Assembly (NCBI GenBank): GCA_028690155.1
Contig: JAQVBU010000016.1
Span: 1 to 46,662 of the forward strand
Direction: 5' to 3'
DNA: 46,662 nucleotides
Source of the DNA: Alphaproteobacteria bacterium
GTDB taxonomy: Bacteria; Pseudomonadota; Alphaproteobacteria; UBA9219
A program made the position numbers and the translations under genes. How positions within the stretch are numbered: the stretch's first letter is position 1; each line of letters opens with the position of its first letter. Under the pieces are notes generated by a model. The model made no database searches. It was not told the origin of the DNA and worked only from the letters and a program-made list of their open reading frames with translations. Shown here piece by piece: positions 8,316-16,479 of the stretch.

Positions 8316-9223
8316 TCTTTCATGGAGGGGGCTTCTTCATCGTCGTCGTCATCCACGGACGTATCGGCATCCATAGTGCCCACATCTTTGCGACGCCCGG
8401 CAAGAATGCTTTCGGCCATCATCGACATTAACGCGCTGGCCATACTGAAAAGTTGCATGGCCTCGCTGGTCGAAACAGACAGACCCATAACAACCAACGG
8501 ATTACGATAGCGTTCCTTGATCTGAGCCAACATTTGAATCACCCGCTTATCGGGACGAAAACGACGATCCTCCTCGTCCGTGAAGGATGCGAGTTTTTTG
8601 ATATAAAAAGCGTAATTCCGTTCGGCCTTTGACGGAACCGTGGTCGAAAAAACTTCGTAATAGCTACGCAAAGTTATTTCGATCGCGCGAAGAATGTGCA
8701 CAACCGACGCCGTTCCGAAACCGAAAGCCAGTGCGCGACCGGCCGACGAGAACTCACCCTGCGCTTTGACAGGCAAGACGCTGCGCACTTGATCCGAAAA
8801 CATCTCTTGAGCGTTCTCGGCCAAATCGTAGGTTGAATAAATACCGCACTTATCGGCGACATAAGTCGGCGCGCGGTTCAATTCAGCCGCCAAGGCATGT
8901 TCGAACTTTTCAACGAGGCCGTGCAGCATGGCCAGTTCATGCGTGTCGATCTGATCCTCGCCGCCAAGATTCTTTAATTGCTTTGAGGAAGGATCGATAA
9001 AATGACGATCGAAAATAGAGCCGATTTTATCCAAAAGGCGTGACGCATCAGCCTTAGATGAAGTCAGGGCAATCACGTTTCCCTTGATGAAAGAATCGAG
9101 CAAAGCCTGCGCCTCGCTTAGCGGCGCAAACATATCGGCAGCGCGGCCGCCGTTGTCCGAACGGAACAAAGCATGCAGCTTGGCGCCGAGTTCGTAAAAA
9201 CGATAAGAATTGAGTTGTTTCAT
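8306..9223 (-). CDS. Hypothetical protein with HEPN-like C-terminal half
   Basis: About 305 residues from ATG 9223. The frame opens at a GTG at 9253, but the intervening ten codons look like leader. Mostly helical. The segment 'AGRALAFGFGTASVVHILRA' followed by 'IEITLRSYYEVF', with 'ERYRNPLVVMGLSVSTSEA' further on, resembles uncharacterised proteins of the HEPN/Abi-like type, where the first segment reads roughly 'A..lAfgr.TAsvfHlmRa.E' and the second is 'RNp..H' (recalled family pattern, not searched). The His of the Rx4-6H ribonuclease motif is absent here (RNPLVVMG), so nuclease activity is doubtful. The C-terminus is an acidic tail ('TSVDDDDDEEAPS'). No toxin or antitoxin partner is adjacent. 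Function unknown. Confidence 0.7.
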   Translation of the reverse strand: MKQLNSYRFYELGAKLHALFRSDNGGRAADMFAPLSEAQALLDSFIKGNVIALTSSKADASRLLDKIGSIFDRHFIDPSSKQLKNLGGEDQIDTHELAMLHGLVEKFEHALAAELNRAPTYVADKCGIYSTYDLAENAQEMFSDQVRSVLPVKAQGEFSSAGRALAFGFGTASVVHILRAIEITLRSYYEVFSTTVPSKAERNYAFYIKKLASFTDEEDRRFRPDKRVIQMLAQIKERYRNPLVVMGLSVSTSEAMQLFSMASALMSMMAESILAGRRKDVGTMDADTSVDDDDDEEAPSMKEAG

Positions 9224-9556
9224 TTTTCGATCTTTTCCGTTTTGTTCGCGCACATGCGCTTGTCATTCAATATCGCAATATCGGCAAAAGCTCTCCAAAA
9301 ACTTACCACCGAGAGCCCGCTCGTTTTCCCTATGGCCAACTCAGATTTAATTTATCCTTTGCTTTCGTTACGAAACCATGCCGGATTCGTCAATTAATTA
9401 TTATAGTTAACGCTCTAATTCTCTGCGTTTTTCCTTGCTGCGAAGCAACGTCCAGCGGGCCCTTTTCGAGAGGCTGGGGTCATCGTTTAGGAAAAGCCTT
9501 TGAAGAATCAGATCGCTTTTCCGATAATTCATTTTCTCGTTATTCAGGAAAACCCC
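9224..9556. other. Intergenic region between the HEPN-like gene and thyX-like gene
   Basis: 333 bases between divergent genes. I see an A+T-rich stretch with '-10'-like 'tatagt' near 9402 but no matching -35, and a small hairpin 'TTGCTgcgaAGCAA' at 9434-9447 in the presumed leader of the downstream gene. No convincing small gene. Confidence 0.4.
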
Positions 9557-10954
9557 ATGTCCGAAATTTTTATTCTCGACGACCAGCATCCCGAAGACCT
9601 TGCCATGCTGCAGGCGCTCTATTCCCGAAGCCCAGCCAGCGTCGTGACCCATCTGGAGAAACTTAAGGCATCGGGAAGCGGCAAGTTCATGGATCAGTAT
9701 TATGTCGGATACGGCCATGCGTCGATCGGCGATTGCGGCGTAACAACCGTTTTTATCGAACAGGTTTCCATCCTTGCCGCGAAAGCGATCCAAGACACCC
9801 CCCTTTACAATGGTCAAGAAGCGTCGACACGCTATCTGGACTTTTCCAAGCAGGCCGCGCTTGATCCTTACGAAAACCCGGAAAGCGCGCGAATCCAGTC
9901 GCGGTGGATGGGGCTCTACCACCACACGCTCCCTCTTTTGATCGAGGGCTTAAAGCAGCGCTATCCCTTTGATCCTTCAATCTATAAAAGCGAGAAAATA
10001 TGGGCCAACGCGCTCTCCGCTCGCGCCTTCGATATTGCGCGGTCTTTGCTTCCTCTCGGCACAACAACCCTTTTAAGTTGGACCACGTCGTTGCGCGCCG
10101 CACGCGACCATCTTCGCCGTCTCAAACATCATCCGTTGCCCGAAATTCGCACGGTTGCCAAAAAAATTTTCGACTCGTTGCAGGCTCGCTATCCAAACAG
10201 CTTCAAAGTTCAAGATATGGAGATCGACAGCTCCGCGCGTGAAACGTACTTGGCCGACCATGCCGTCGAGAACAATTTTGTAAGCGCCGATAGCCTTCTT
10301 CGCCGATTTTCACTTACGCCTGAAGATATCGTTCATCTCACTGAAGAAAAAATAATCGCACGAACGGACGCGCTCGATCTCAAGGGACTTCGGGATAACG
10401 AAAGCGATCTTTTAGCGTTGCGTCCGGCCTTTACACCCCTTCCTTGGCGTCTTGAATCCTACGGTCGATATAACTTCTTGTTTTTGTTGGATTTTGGTTC
10501 ATTCCGCGATTTACAACGGCATAGAAACGGCGTTTGCCAAATTCCGTTGATCGATGGACGCTACGGATTTCATCCGTGGTACCTGAATCAGTTTAACGAC
10601 CTTCTTCCCGTCACCGAAGCCAAACAACTGAACGCCGATATCTCGGCCCAATTCTCGGCCCTTGCCGATCTTTCCGGAAAAATGGGGCCAACGACAACAC
10701 CCTTTCTGAATCAATATCTCTTTCCCATGGGAACGCAGGTCTTGGTTCACGCTTCTTATTCCCTCCCGGAAACCGTTTACATCGGCGAGCTTCGTTCCGG
10801 GAAAACCGTCCACCCGTCGTTGCGTCCGGTCGCCCAAAAAATGCTGGACATCCTTCGGCAAGACTTGCCTTCGATCGCCCTTCACGGCGATACTGAAGAA
10901 GACAGTTGGAGCGCAAAACGCGGCGAACAAACCATTTCCGATAAAACGTCCTGA
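9557..10954 (+). CDS. Double-length FAD-dependent thymidylate synthase-like protein
   Basis: 465 residues from ATG 9557, with 'AGGA' seven bases upstream (the open frame extends to 9500 without a ribosome site). ThyX makes dTMP from dUMP using FAD and methylene-THF, and usual family members are 210-260 residues. This protein contains two ThyX-like halves. The N-half has 'VGYGHASIGDCG', 'FIEQVSILAAKAIQD', 'NGQEASTRYLDF', matching the 'GHxS..E' to 'NxQSxRY' region but lacking RHR. The C-half has 'PWRLESYGRYNFLFLLDFGS' and 'DLQRHRNGVCQIP', which keeps RHR but lacks the Ser. The split suggests an internal duplication with the active site shared between halves. Long ThyX forms are known in some bacteria such as chlamydiae. 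A non-thymidylate role is possible. Confidence 0.75.
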   Translation: MSEIFILDDQHPEDLAMLQALYSRSPASVVTHLEKLKASGSGKFMDQYYVGYGHASIGDCGVTTVFIEQVSILAAKAIQDTPLYNGQEASTRYLDFSKQAALDPYENPESARIQSRWMGLYHHTLPLLIEGLKQRYPFDPSIYKSEKIWANALSARAFDIARSLLPLGTTTLLSWTTSLRAARDHLRRLKHHPLPEIRTVAKKIFDSLQARYPNSFKVQDMEIDSSARETYLADHAVENNFVSADSLLRRFSLTPEDIVHLTEEKIIARTDALDLKGLRDNESDLLALRPAFTPLPWRLESYGRYNFLFLLDFGSFRDLQRHRNGVCQIPLIDGRYGFHPWYLNQFNDLLPVTEAKQLNADISAQFSALADLSGKMGPTTTPFLNQYLFPMGTQVLVHASYSLPETVYIGELRSGKTVHPSLRPVAQKMLDILRQDLPSIALHGDTEEDSWSAKRGEQTISDKTS

Positions 10955-10984
10955 CAGTCTCTTACGTCAAAGGAAGGAACGACC

Positions 10985-11221
10985 ATGACCAACACACAAG
11001 CCATCCTTATCGGAGCCGCCCTTATCGCCGGGAGCATCTTGGCGACAAGCGGCGTTCATGATGCAAAAGCCGCTTACGGCGGCGGCACCTTTGAACTTAT
11101 GCACCACAGCAACACGTCGGCCAATGCGGGCGTTTTCCGCCTTAACGCATCGACGGGCGGCGTCAGCTACTGCTACATCAACGCGCAGCAAGGCTTGCTC
11201 TGCACGCACGAAGTGCAATAA
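10985..11221 (+). CDS. Small secreted hypothetical protein
   Basis: 78 residues with 'AAAGGAAGGAA' before the ATG. Residues 1-30 form a signal peptide ('ILIGAALIAGSILATSGV', cut near 'AKA-A'). The mature part of about 48 residues has 'MHHSNTSANAGVFRLNASTG' and two cysteines ('YCYINAQQGLLC') that could form a disulfide in the periplasm. It follows the ThyX-like gene by 30 bases and ends in a strong terminator, so it may be cotranscribed. Function unknown. Confidence 0.75.
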   Translation: MTNTQAILIGAALIAGSILATSGVHDAKAAYGGGTFELMHHSNTSANAGVFRLNASTGGVSYCYINAQQGLLCTHEVQ

Positions 11222-11227
11222 GAAAAA

Positions 11228-11262
11228 CGGCCTTTCGGTATAACCGAAAGGCCGCTTTTGGC
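11228..11262. terminator. Bidirectional terminator
   Basis: A perfect 12-bp stem 'cggcctttcggt' / 'accgaaaggccg' with a 3-base loop (11228-11254) has T-rich DNA on the right for the plus strand and 'CGTTTTTCTT' on the minus strand. It lies between convergent genes ending at 11221 and 11282 and can serve both. Confidence 0.85.
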
Positions 11263-11281
11263 TGTCTTTTTTCCCAAGACG

Positions 11282-11938
11282 TTAGGGTTTAGGCGCGTCC
11301 TGAACGGCCGGCGCAGGAGCCGCCGCCGGTTCGGCAGGTTGAACCGCCGGATCCATAGGCGCGGCAGGCCCACGACCGCCTTGAATCGCTTGGCCCCGAG
11401 GCCCCATGCCCACCCCTCTTCCGGCACCAAAATGACCGCCACGACCGTTGCCCCCAAAAGGCCGTCTGCCTCGATCCATCAGGAAATTGGCAAAGTTTTC
11501 ACGCTCGGCCGCCGACATATTGCTGATCCGCTCGACCGCCCTGTCCCGCGCCTCGGACCGAATGGCGCCGCGAACGCGGTCCATGTCCTCAAAATGTTTG
11601 ACAATATCGTCCTTGCTCACCGCACCCGCGTGCAACTTATCGGCAAAATCCTTACGCAAAGCGTACATCTTGTCGAAATTTTCCTTCATACGCGCTTCGT
11701 CGACCATCATGTCGTCGGGCTTGAACAAATCGCCGGGCCCAAAGGCGGGCGGCGCCATCATGCCAATCGTGCCGACCCCCGGCATAACGCCCTGTGGGGG
11801 CATGGCAACATTCGCCGAAGGCGCAGCAGGTTCTGGAGCGCCCCACCGACCAAGCAAAAAGGCGATAAAAAACAAGTTGGCGGCCAACGAAAAAAACAAA
11901 ATCGCTTGGCCTCTTTTTTCTGATGAACATGTAATCAT
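11282..11938 (-). CDS. CpxP/CnrX-like periplasmic protein with N-terminal membrane anchor
   Basis: 218 residues from ATG 11938, whose ATGA overlaps the stop of the anti-sigma gene; 'GAGG' stands 8 bases upstream. One membrane segment ('AILFFSLAANLFFIAFLLG') is followed by a Pro/Met-rich linker, a helical central part ('MYALRKDFADKLHAGAVSKD', 'MDRVRGAIRSEARDRAVERI') like the heavy-metal-resistance/Spy-CpxP family, and a Gly/Arg- and Pro/Ala-rich tail. Family members sit in the periplasm as stress or metal sensors that feed back on a sigma factor or kinase. Third gene of the sigma/anti-sigma operon, so likely a sensor partner (inference). No His/Cys metal site is obvious. Confidence 0.75.
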   Translation of the reverse strand: MITCSSEKRGQAILFFSLAANLFFIAFLLGRWGAPEPAAPSANVAMPPQGVMPGVGTIGMMAPPAFGPGDLFKPDDMMVDEARMKENFDKMYALRKDFADKLHAGAVSKDDIVKHFEDMDRVRGAIRSEARDRAVERISNMSAAERENFANFLMDRGRRPFGGNGRGGHFGAGRGVGMGPRGQAIQGGRGPAAPMDPAVQPAEPAAAPAPAVQDAPKP

Positions 11939-12351
11939 AAGCTTACCTCTTTCCATGAAGTTGGTCCAAAAATAATCTGATCGAGGTATTCCACCTCGGC
12001 CAAATCGGCCTCTTCCGCTTTGAAAGACGAAAAATCTCTCATCGTTTGCGGCATAGACGTTCCGATTCCAAAACCAAGAAAGGCAACGAAAGCCATAGTC
12101 GGAAGCTGAAGGGCCAACGCCGACACCTTACGCCTCGACCACAAGGCCGATGGATTCGGTCTTACAGGGTTTTTGGCAGCAACCGCCGCAACGATCTTAT
12201 CCAATAACGCCTGCGCCGAAGATGGATCCATGTCCTGAACACGATAGGCGTCAAGCTCGTTCCCAAGAACGGGATCGGGGGGAAGATCTCCCCTGTTCAC
12301 CCCATAGGAAACGCCAATGTTCTGGTTTCTAAGACCCCGTACGAACTTCAT
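11935..12351 (-). CDS. Membrane anti-sigma factor (putative)
   Basis: 138 residues. The start lies inside the 3' end of the sigma gene (overlap 12329-12351) and the stop overlaps the next ATG, so all three genes are translationally coupled. Residues 1-70 are soluble with 'DPVLGNELDAYRVQDMDPSS'. A single membrane segment lies near 80-100 ('LALQLPTMAFVAFLGFGIGT'), with a short C-terminal acidic part outside. The size, topology and position fit an ECF anti-sigma factor. No zinc-binding HxxxCxxC motif is present, so it is not of the ZAS class. The assignment is mainly by context. Confidence 0.65.
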   Translation of the reverse strand: MKFVRGLRNQNIGVSYGVNRGDLPPDPVLGNELDAYRVQDMDPSSAQALLDKIVAAVAAKNPVRPNPSALWSRRKVSALALQLPTMAFVAFLGFGIGTSMPQTMRDFSSFKAEEADLAEVEYLDQIIFGPTSWKEVSL

Positions 12352-12889
12352 CGCGTCCCTCCATCAAAAAATTCCGAAGATTTTGCCGCGCCCGAAACAA
12401 GAGCTGCTGATAAGCCCCTGTTTCTATATCCATAAGCTCGGCCGCATCCCGGTTACTCTTTTCTTCGTAGTAGTTCAAAACCACAGCGGCGCGTTGACGG
12501 TCCGGCAACCTTTGCAGCGCATCTCTTACGGCATCCGAACGCTGACGATCGACCAGAATATCCTCGGCAATCGGCGCTCCATCGATTAAATTCTCACAAA
12601 GATCGGCCTTTTCCGGAACAAAACGACGTTTACGGTCGATACAAGCGTTCAAAAGCACACGGTAGAGCCATGTCGTAAATTTCGCCCGCGGCGTCCAACG
12701 CCCCGCTTCGTCCCATATCTTTAAACACGTCTCTTGCATAACGTCCTCGGCATCCTGACGATTGCCCAGCATCCGTTCCGCCACGCGAACGCCCCATACC
12801 AAATACCGGTCCACCAATGTCCGATAGGCGCCCATGTCCCCCTGCGCTGTCTGTTGCAGCAAAAAATGATCCGTCGGTTGACTTGACAA
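12329..12889 (-). CDS. ECF RNA polymerase sigma factor (RpoE-like)
   Basis: 186 residues. No ATG opens this frame upstream of residue 19; TTG at 12889 behind 'GGAGAGGGG' is the likely start. Region 2 is clear: 'LVDRYLVWGVRVAERMLGN', 'RQDAEDVMQETCLKIWD', 'WTPRAKFTTWLYRVLLNACI'. Region 4 is clear: 'DALQRLPDRQRAAVVLNYYE', 'EKSNRDAAELMDIETGAYQQ', 'LLFRARQNLR'. It directs RNA polymerase to its own regulon and is held inactive by the next gene product. With the CpxP-like third gene, an envelope or metal stress input is plausible. A possible autoregulatory promoter lies at 12933-12957. Confidence 0.9.
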   Translation of the reverse strand: MSSQPTDHFLLQQTAQGDMGAYRTLVDRYLVWGVRVAERMLGNRQDAEDVMQETCLKIWDEAGRWTPRAKFTTWLYRVLLNACIDRKRRFVPEKADLCENLIDGAPIAEDILVDRQRSDAVRDALQRLPDRQRAAVVLNYYEEKSNRDAAELMDIETGAYQQLLFRARQNLRNFLMEGRDEVRTGS

Positions 12890-13375
12890 AAGCCCCTCTC
12901 CAAGCAGATGAATGTTTCAACACTATTATTATAACGCAAATGAAGACTCTTTGTTACGATGGAGTCCGATATATTTTTCTCCAAAAGGGAATAACAATAA
13001 AATTTCGTTCAAAATCCAATTTTTTCGTAAGTTTTTCTACCGCTGTACGTTTTATCCTTTCAGGAAGACGCCTGTCCCTTTTTTATGCGCAAAAACGATG
13101 AAGCGTGTGGGCACACAAGCTTGGTCAGGTCCTCTTCCATGGCCAAGGATGGAATGCGAGGGAATCGGGTGGCGCATAGCCGAGTCCTTCGCTTCCGTTC
13201 CTTTCTCTTCGACAAAAACATCGCCTTTTACTCTCAACCGTCTGTTTCGATTCATAAATCAAAAAGAGCTTCGTCTTTTACTTCTATGAAGGCGTAAAGA
13301 CTCTTGCGAATCAACGCGCTCTGACTCACACTTGCGCCTTGTGATTCTTTAGTTCTCTCCGTTGTGGAGTCTTTC
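12890..13375. other. 486-base intergenic region between divergent operons
   Basis: Holds the promoter candidate for the sigma operon at its left end and the leader of the MarR-like gene at its right. The middle is A+T-rich and contains short open frames (for example 13085-13297) without ribosome sites or recognisable products. No RNA gene seen. Confidence 0.4.
12933..12957 (-). promoter_or_regulatory. Candidate ECF-type promoter of the sigma operon
   Basis: Minus-strand 'GTAAC' (12957-12953), 16 bases, then 'CGTT' (12936-12933) resembles ECF promoters of the GGAAC-N16/17-CGTT kind. It overlaps a sigma-70-like 'TATAAT' (12933-12928). It lies about 45 bases before the TTG start of the sigma gene. 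Suggestive only. Confidence 0.4.
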
Positions 13376-13822
13376 GTGCCCGCTCAATTAAAGTCCCTTG
13401 AATTATGGCGTCATGTTTGTGTCGCAAGCGTTCGCGGCGATGCGCCCGATCTTTCTGCACGCCAGATGGCTTTGATGCTTTCCGTCTATCTCGACGGCGG
13501 TCCCCATACCGTTCGGGGCTTGGCCACAGCGCTAAAAATATCAAAGCCTGCCGTAAGTCGTGCGCTTGACCGCCTTGGCGAGCTTGGATACGTCCGCCGC
13601 CAACGGGATGAATTGGACCACCGTAACGTGCTTGTCCAGAAAACATCGGGGGGCGCGCAATTCCTGACCGCTTTTTCCCAGCTTGTCGATGACTCTCTGG
13701 TTCACGTTGCCTCAATCCCAGCCCAAATCGTCGATTTCGCCGTCGCGCCCGATCCGGTCCCTGTCGCGGCGCCCGTCTTGTCTCCGACGTCGACGTTGTG
13801 GGCACACGAACCCGCTGAATAA
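13376..13822 (+). CDS. MarR-like winged-helix regulator
   Basis: About 148 residues from GTG 13376, chosen because 'GGAG' lies six bases before it; an in-frame GTG at 13364 is the alternative. The winged-helix core is visible: 'DLSARQMALMLSVYLDGGPH', 'TVRGLATALKISKPAVSRAL', 'DRLGELGYVRRQRDELDHRN', 'VLVQKTSGGAQFL'. The last 40 residues are Pro/Ala/Val-rich. Probably a DNA-binding repressor or activator of unknown ligand. Two bases separate it from the NlpC/P60 gene. The pairing suggests control of, or at least co-expression with, the wall hydrolase. Confidence 0.8.
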   Translation: MPAQLKSLELWRHVCVASVRGDAPDLSARQMALMLSVYLDGGPHTVRGLATALKISKPAVSRALDRLGELGYVRRQRDELDHRNVLVQKTSGGAQFLTAFSQLVDDSLVHVASIPAQIVDFAVAPDPVPVAAPVLSPTSTLWAHEPAE

Positions 13823-13824
13823 CG

Positions 13825-14667
13825 ATGCTTGATCCTCGCATCAATGCGTTCCGCCCCGATCTCGCGGATGTGTCCTTGCGCGATCAAGTCGAGGCCCGCT
13901 CCTTTGTGGAACCCGTTATGCGCCAGTGTTTGGACGGCGTTTTGCCTCTTTTCGACACGCCTTCCGCCGACGCCCACCAAGTCAGCCAGATCCGTTATGG
14001 CGAATTCGTCGACATCTTCGAAAACCGCTCGGATGGGTTCCTGTGGGTCCAAAACCGCATGGATCGGTATGTCGGCTATCTTCCTGACACAGGCCATTTA
14101 GGCGATTCAATCGCCATGATGTCCAATAGAATCACGGCATTAAGAACTTTTGTTTATCCGGAGCCCGACATCAAATCCACGCCCATCGATGAATTAACCC
14201 TTGGCTCTTTCGTCAGCATCGATGGAAGACAAAACGACCTTTTGGCCTTGGCTAACGGCGGATTTGTGGTCGCATCGCACGTTATGGCGAGCGAATATGC
14301 GCATACCGATGATTATGTCTTTACGGCTGGACGATTGCTGCATACCCCCTATCTTTGGGGGGGGCGCACCGCGCGAGGGATTGATTGTTCGGGACTTGTC
14401 CAACTGGCGCTCGAAATGGCCGACATTGATGCCCCCAGAGACAGCGACCTTCAGGCCCAAGCCTTTGGGCATCCCCTTGAATCGCATTGGCGCGATGTGC
14501 CGTGGAAACGAGGCGACCTTGTCTTTTTCAACGGTCACGTCGGCCTTATGACCGATACGGATCATCTTCTCCATGCAACCGCGTTTACAATGGACGTGAC
14601 CGTCGAACCCTTAAGCAATATTGTCGAGCGAGGCCATGAGATTGTCGCCATGGGGCGACCTTTTTAA
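13825..14667 (+). CDS. SH3 / NlpC-P60 peptidoglycan endopeptidase
   Basis: 280 residues. Residues about 50-150 look like bacterial SH3 wall-binding units ('SQIRYGEFVDIFENRSDGFL', 'WVQNRMDRYVGYLP'). The C-terminal NlpC/P60 domain has the catalytic Cys in 'GRTARGIDCSGLVQLAL', a His in 'FFNGHVGLMTD' and a second His in 'HLLHAT'. Such enzymes cut gamma-D-Glu-meso-DAP bonds in stem peptides. No signal peptide is visible, so it may act on recycled muropeptides in the cytoplasm or leave by another route. Translationally coupled to the MarR-like gene; convergent with scpB. Confidence 0.88.
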   Translation: MLDPRINAFRPDLADVSLRDQVEARSFVEPVMRQCLDGVLPLFDTPSADAHQVSQIRYGEFVDIFENRSDGFLWVQNRMDRYVGYLPDTGHLGDSIAMMSNRITALRTFVYPEPDIKSTPIDELTLGSFVSIDGRQNDLLALANGGFVVASHVMASEYAHTDDYVFTAGRLLHTPYLWGGRTARGIDCSGLVQLALEMADIDAPRDSDLQAQAFGHPLESHWRDVPWKRGDLVFFNGHVGLMTDTDHLLHATAFTMDVTVEPLSNIVERGHEIVAMGRPF

Positions 14668-14680
14668 GCCTTGATTCTTT

Positions 14681-15334
14681 CTAGGCTTCGTCTTTATCGG
14701 CGTCGTCAACCCAACCGGCAAAATCATCGTCGTCGCCCGCCGCTGCTTCGTCGAGATCGTCGTCATCCGGTTCGTTGGGCAAACCAGCGATCACCGGACG
14801 CGCGTCGAGAAGCCCAGCCGCTTTCAGCTCCTCCAACCCGGGAAGATCGTTCAACGTTTCGATGTTAAAATAGCTCAAAAACTCCGGCGTCGTACGCCAG
14901 GTCAAAGGCCGCCCCGGCGTTTCGCGCCTTTTTCCAGGCCGTATCCAGCCTAGCTCAAGCAAAATATCCAAGGTACCCCGGCTTGTCTCGACCCCGCGGA
15001 TATTTTCGATATCGGCCCGAGTCACAGGCTGATGGTAGGCGATAATCGCCAAAACTTCGGCCGCCGCTCTGGGCAGTTTGCGCCGCGGCTGGCGCGTGAT
15101 TTTCATAAACGGCGAAATATCCGGCGCCGAACGAAAGCTCCACATCCCGTCCGTCTGGACAAGATTGACGCCCCTGCCCTCATAGTTTTGCCTTAACGTC
15201 TCGAGCAACGCATCGATATCCACACCTTCGCCAAACTGCCGGACAAGAACTTCTTTCGTTACGGGCTCTGCGCTTGCAAAAATCACCGCCTCCAAAAGGC
15301 GAAGGTCTTGGCTTAGTTCGCTTGTCTCCTTCAT
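14681..15334 (-). CDS. scpB: Segregation and condensation protein ScpB
   Basis: 217 residues. Two winged-helix domains: 'LRLLEAVIFASAEPVTKEVL' at the start and 'LPRAAAEVLAIIAYHQPVTR' followed by 'ADIENIRGVETSRGTLDILL', 'LGWIRPGKRRETPGRPLTWR', the family hallmark. ScpB dimers bind the ScpA kleisin to form the SMC complex that compacts and segregates chromosomes. The C-terminal 50 residues are an acidic Asp/Glu-rich tail. It starts 26 bases after scpA, one operon. smc itself is not in the window. Confidence 0.93.
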   Translation of the reverse strand: MKETSELSQDLRLLEAVIFASAEPVTKEVLVRQFGEGVDIDALLETLRQNYEGRGVNLVQTDGMWSFRSAPDISPFMKITRQPRRKLPRAAAEVLAIIAYHQPVTRADIENIRGVETSRGTLDILLELGWIRPGKRRETPGRPLTWRTTPEFLSYFNIETLNDLPGLEELKAAGLLDARPVIAGLPNEPDDDDLDEAAAGDDDDFAGWVDDADKDEA

Positions 15335-15360
15335 TTTTTCATTCCTCTGTTTATCAGCCC

Positions 15361-16188
15361 TTACGTTGCGGAGTCTTCTGGATCCTGCGGATGATCGTCG
15401 CCGGGCGCATGCGTCTTTTTGCGCAGATAGATCGGGGCAAACAAACCATCCTGACGCAATTCGAGTTCGCCAATCTTAACAAGCTCCAACGTGGCGGCAA
15501 ACGTCGAAGCAAGAGCCGAACGGACATCCGCCGTCTGCTCTTCGGACACAAAAGAGGGCAAATAATTTTGCAACACGTTCCAATCCGGCATCGTTCCGAG
15601 AAGGTTCCTTAGGCGGGAAACGCTCTCTTCGAGGCTGTAATAATGCGTGCGTTCGAGATTATAGGTTGGCGGTTTCTTGCGGCGCAAAGGCGCGCTGAGC
15701 GCGGTAAGGAGACCTTGAATGGGCAGGAAATAAATCGGCTTTTCCGTAACGACCAAAGGTTCCGGAATGCCGCGCAGGAAAACATCGGCGCCAAGTTGGG
15801 GCCGCTCCTGAATGTCCTTTGCGGCCTGTTGCATGGCTTCGAGCCTTTGAAGCTGGAACTTCAAGGCGTCCGCCATGGCCGCCGGATCGCTGCCATCCTC
15901 GGCTTTTTCAGGCTCCGGCAAAAGCAAGCGCGATTTGAGGTAGGCCAACCATGCCGCTATAACCAAATAGTCCGCAGCGATTTCCAGGCATAGACGATGG
16001 GCCTCGGCAATATAACCAAGGTACTGTTCGGCCAAAGGAAGAATGGCAATTTTGCCTAAATCGACTTTTTGGTCGCGCGCCAGCGACAGCAAAAGGTCGA
16101 TAGGCCCCTCGAATCCGTCGAGAGAAACCACCAAATCGGCTGCCTGCCCTTCTTCGTCAAAGGAAGGAATATCGTCTTCCGAAGTCAT
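15361..16188 (-). CDS. scpA: Segregation and condensation protein ScpA (kleisin)
   Basis: 275 residues from ATG 16188. N-terminal kleisin signature 'SLDGFEGPIDLLLSLARDQK', 'VDLGKIAILPLAEQYLGYI', 'AADYLVIAAWLAYLKSRLLL'. C-terminal winged helix with 'FAATLELVKIGELELRQDGL', 'FAPIYLR'. ScpA bridges the SMC heads and binds ScpB. First gene of scpA-scpB; divergent from gltX, leaving 291 bases between them without an evident gene. Confidence 0.93.
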   Translation of the reverse strand: MTSEDDIPSFDEEGQAADLVVSLDGFEGPIDLLLSLARDQKVDLGKIAILPLAEQYLGYIAEAHRLCLEIAADYLVIAAWLAYLKSRLLLPEPEKAEDGSDPAAMADALKFQLQRLEAMQQAAKDIQERPQLGADVFLRGIPEPLVVTEKPIYFLPIQGLLTALSAPLRRKKPPTYNLERTHYYSLEESVSRLRNLLGTMPDWNVLQNYLPSFVSEEQTADVRSALASTFAATLELVKIGELELRQDGLFAPIYLRKKTHAPGDDHPQDPEDSAT

Positions 16189-16479
16189 GCTTTTATCGCC
16201 ATCGAATCAAAAAAAGGTTGGAGAAAGTTAAGAGAATATTCCCTTAAACGCCATGTTTTTATCCTCTTTCCCGCGCGTTGCCCACCAAAGTTCTGTTCTT
16301 AACCTTGAGCCGTAGGAGCTCCAACGCCGACGACACAAGGATCTTTCGTGCTTTTTTATGGCATACAGGACTGGTCGATCAAAGGGATAGCCGCTTTTTC
16401 TTTCCTCAAATTTTCGTTCATTATTCCATGGAAATGGTCTAGAACAAGGCGCTTTTTGTTTTTTTCTCGTATCTTGATT

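Noticed and set aside
13085-13297. Small gene in the sigma/MarR intergenic region
   Set aside because: No ribosome site, no recognisable product, composition like the surrounding non-coding DNA.
14666-14688. Terminator between the NlpC/P60 gene and scpB
   Set aside because: Only a 6-bp A+T-rich stem overlapping both gene ends, without a convincing U-tract.
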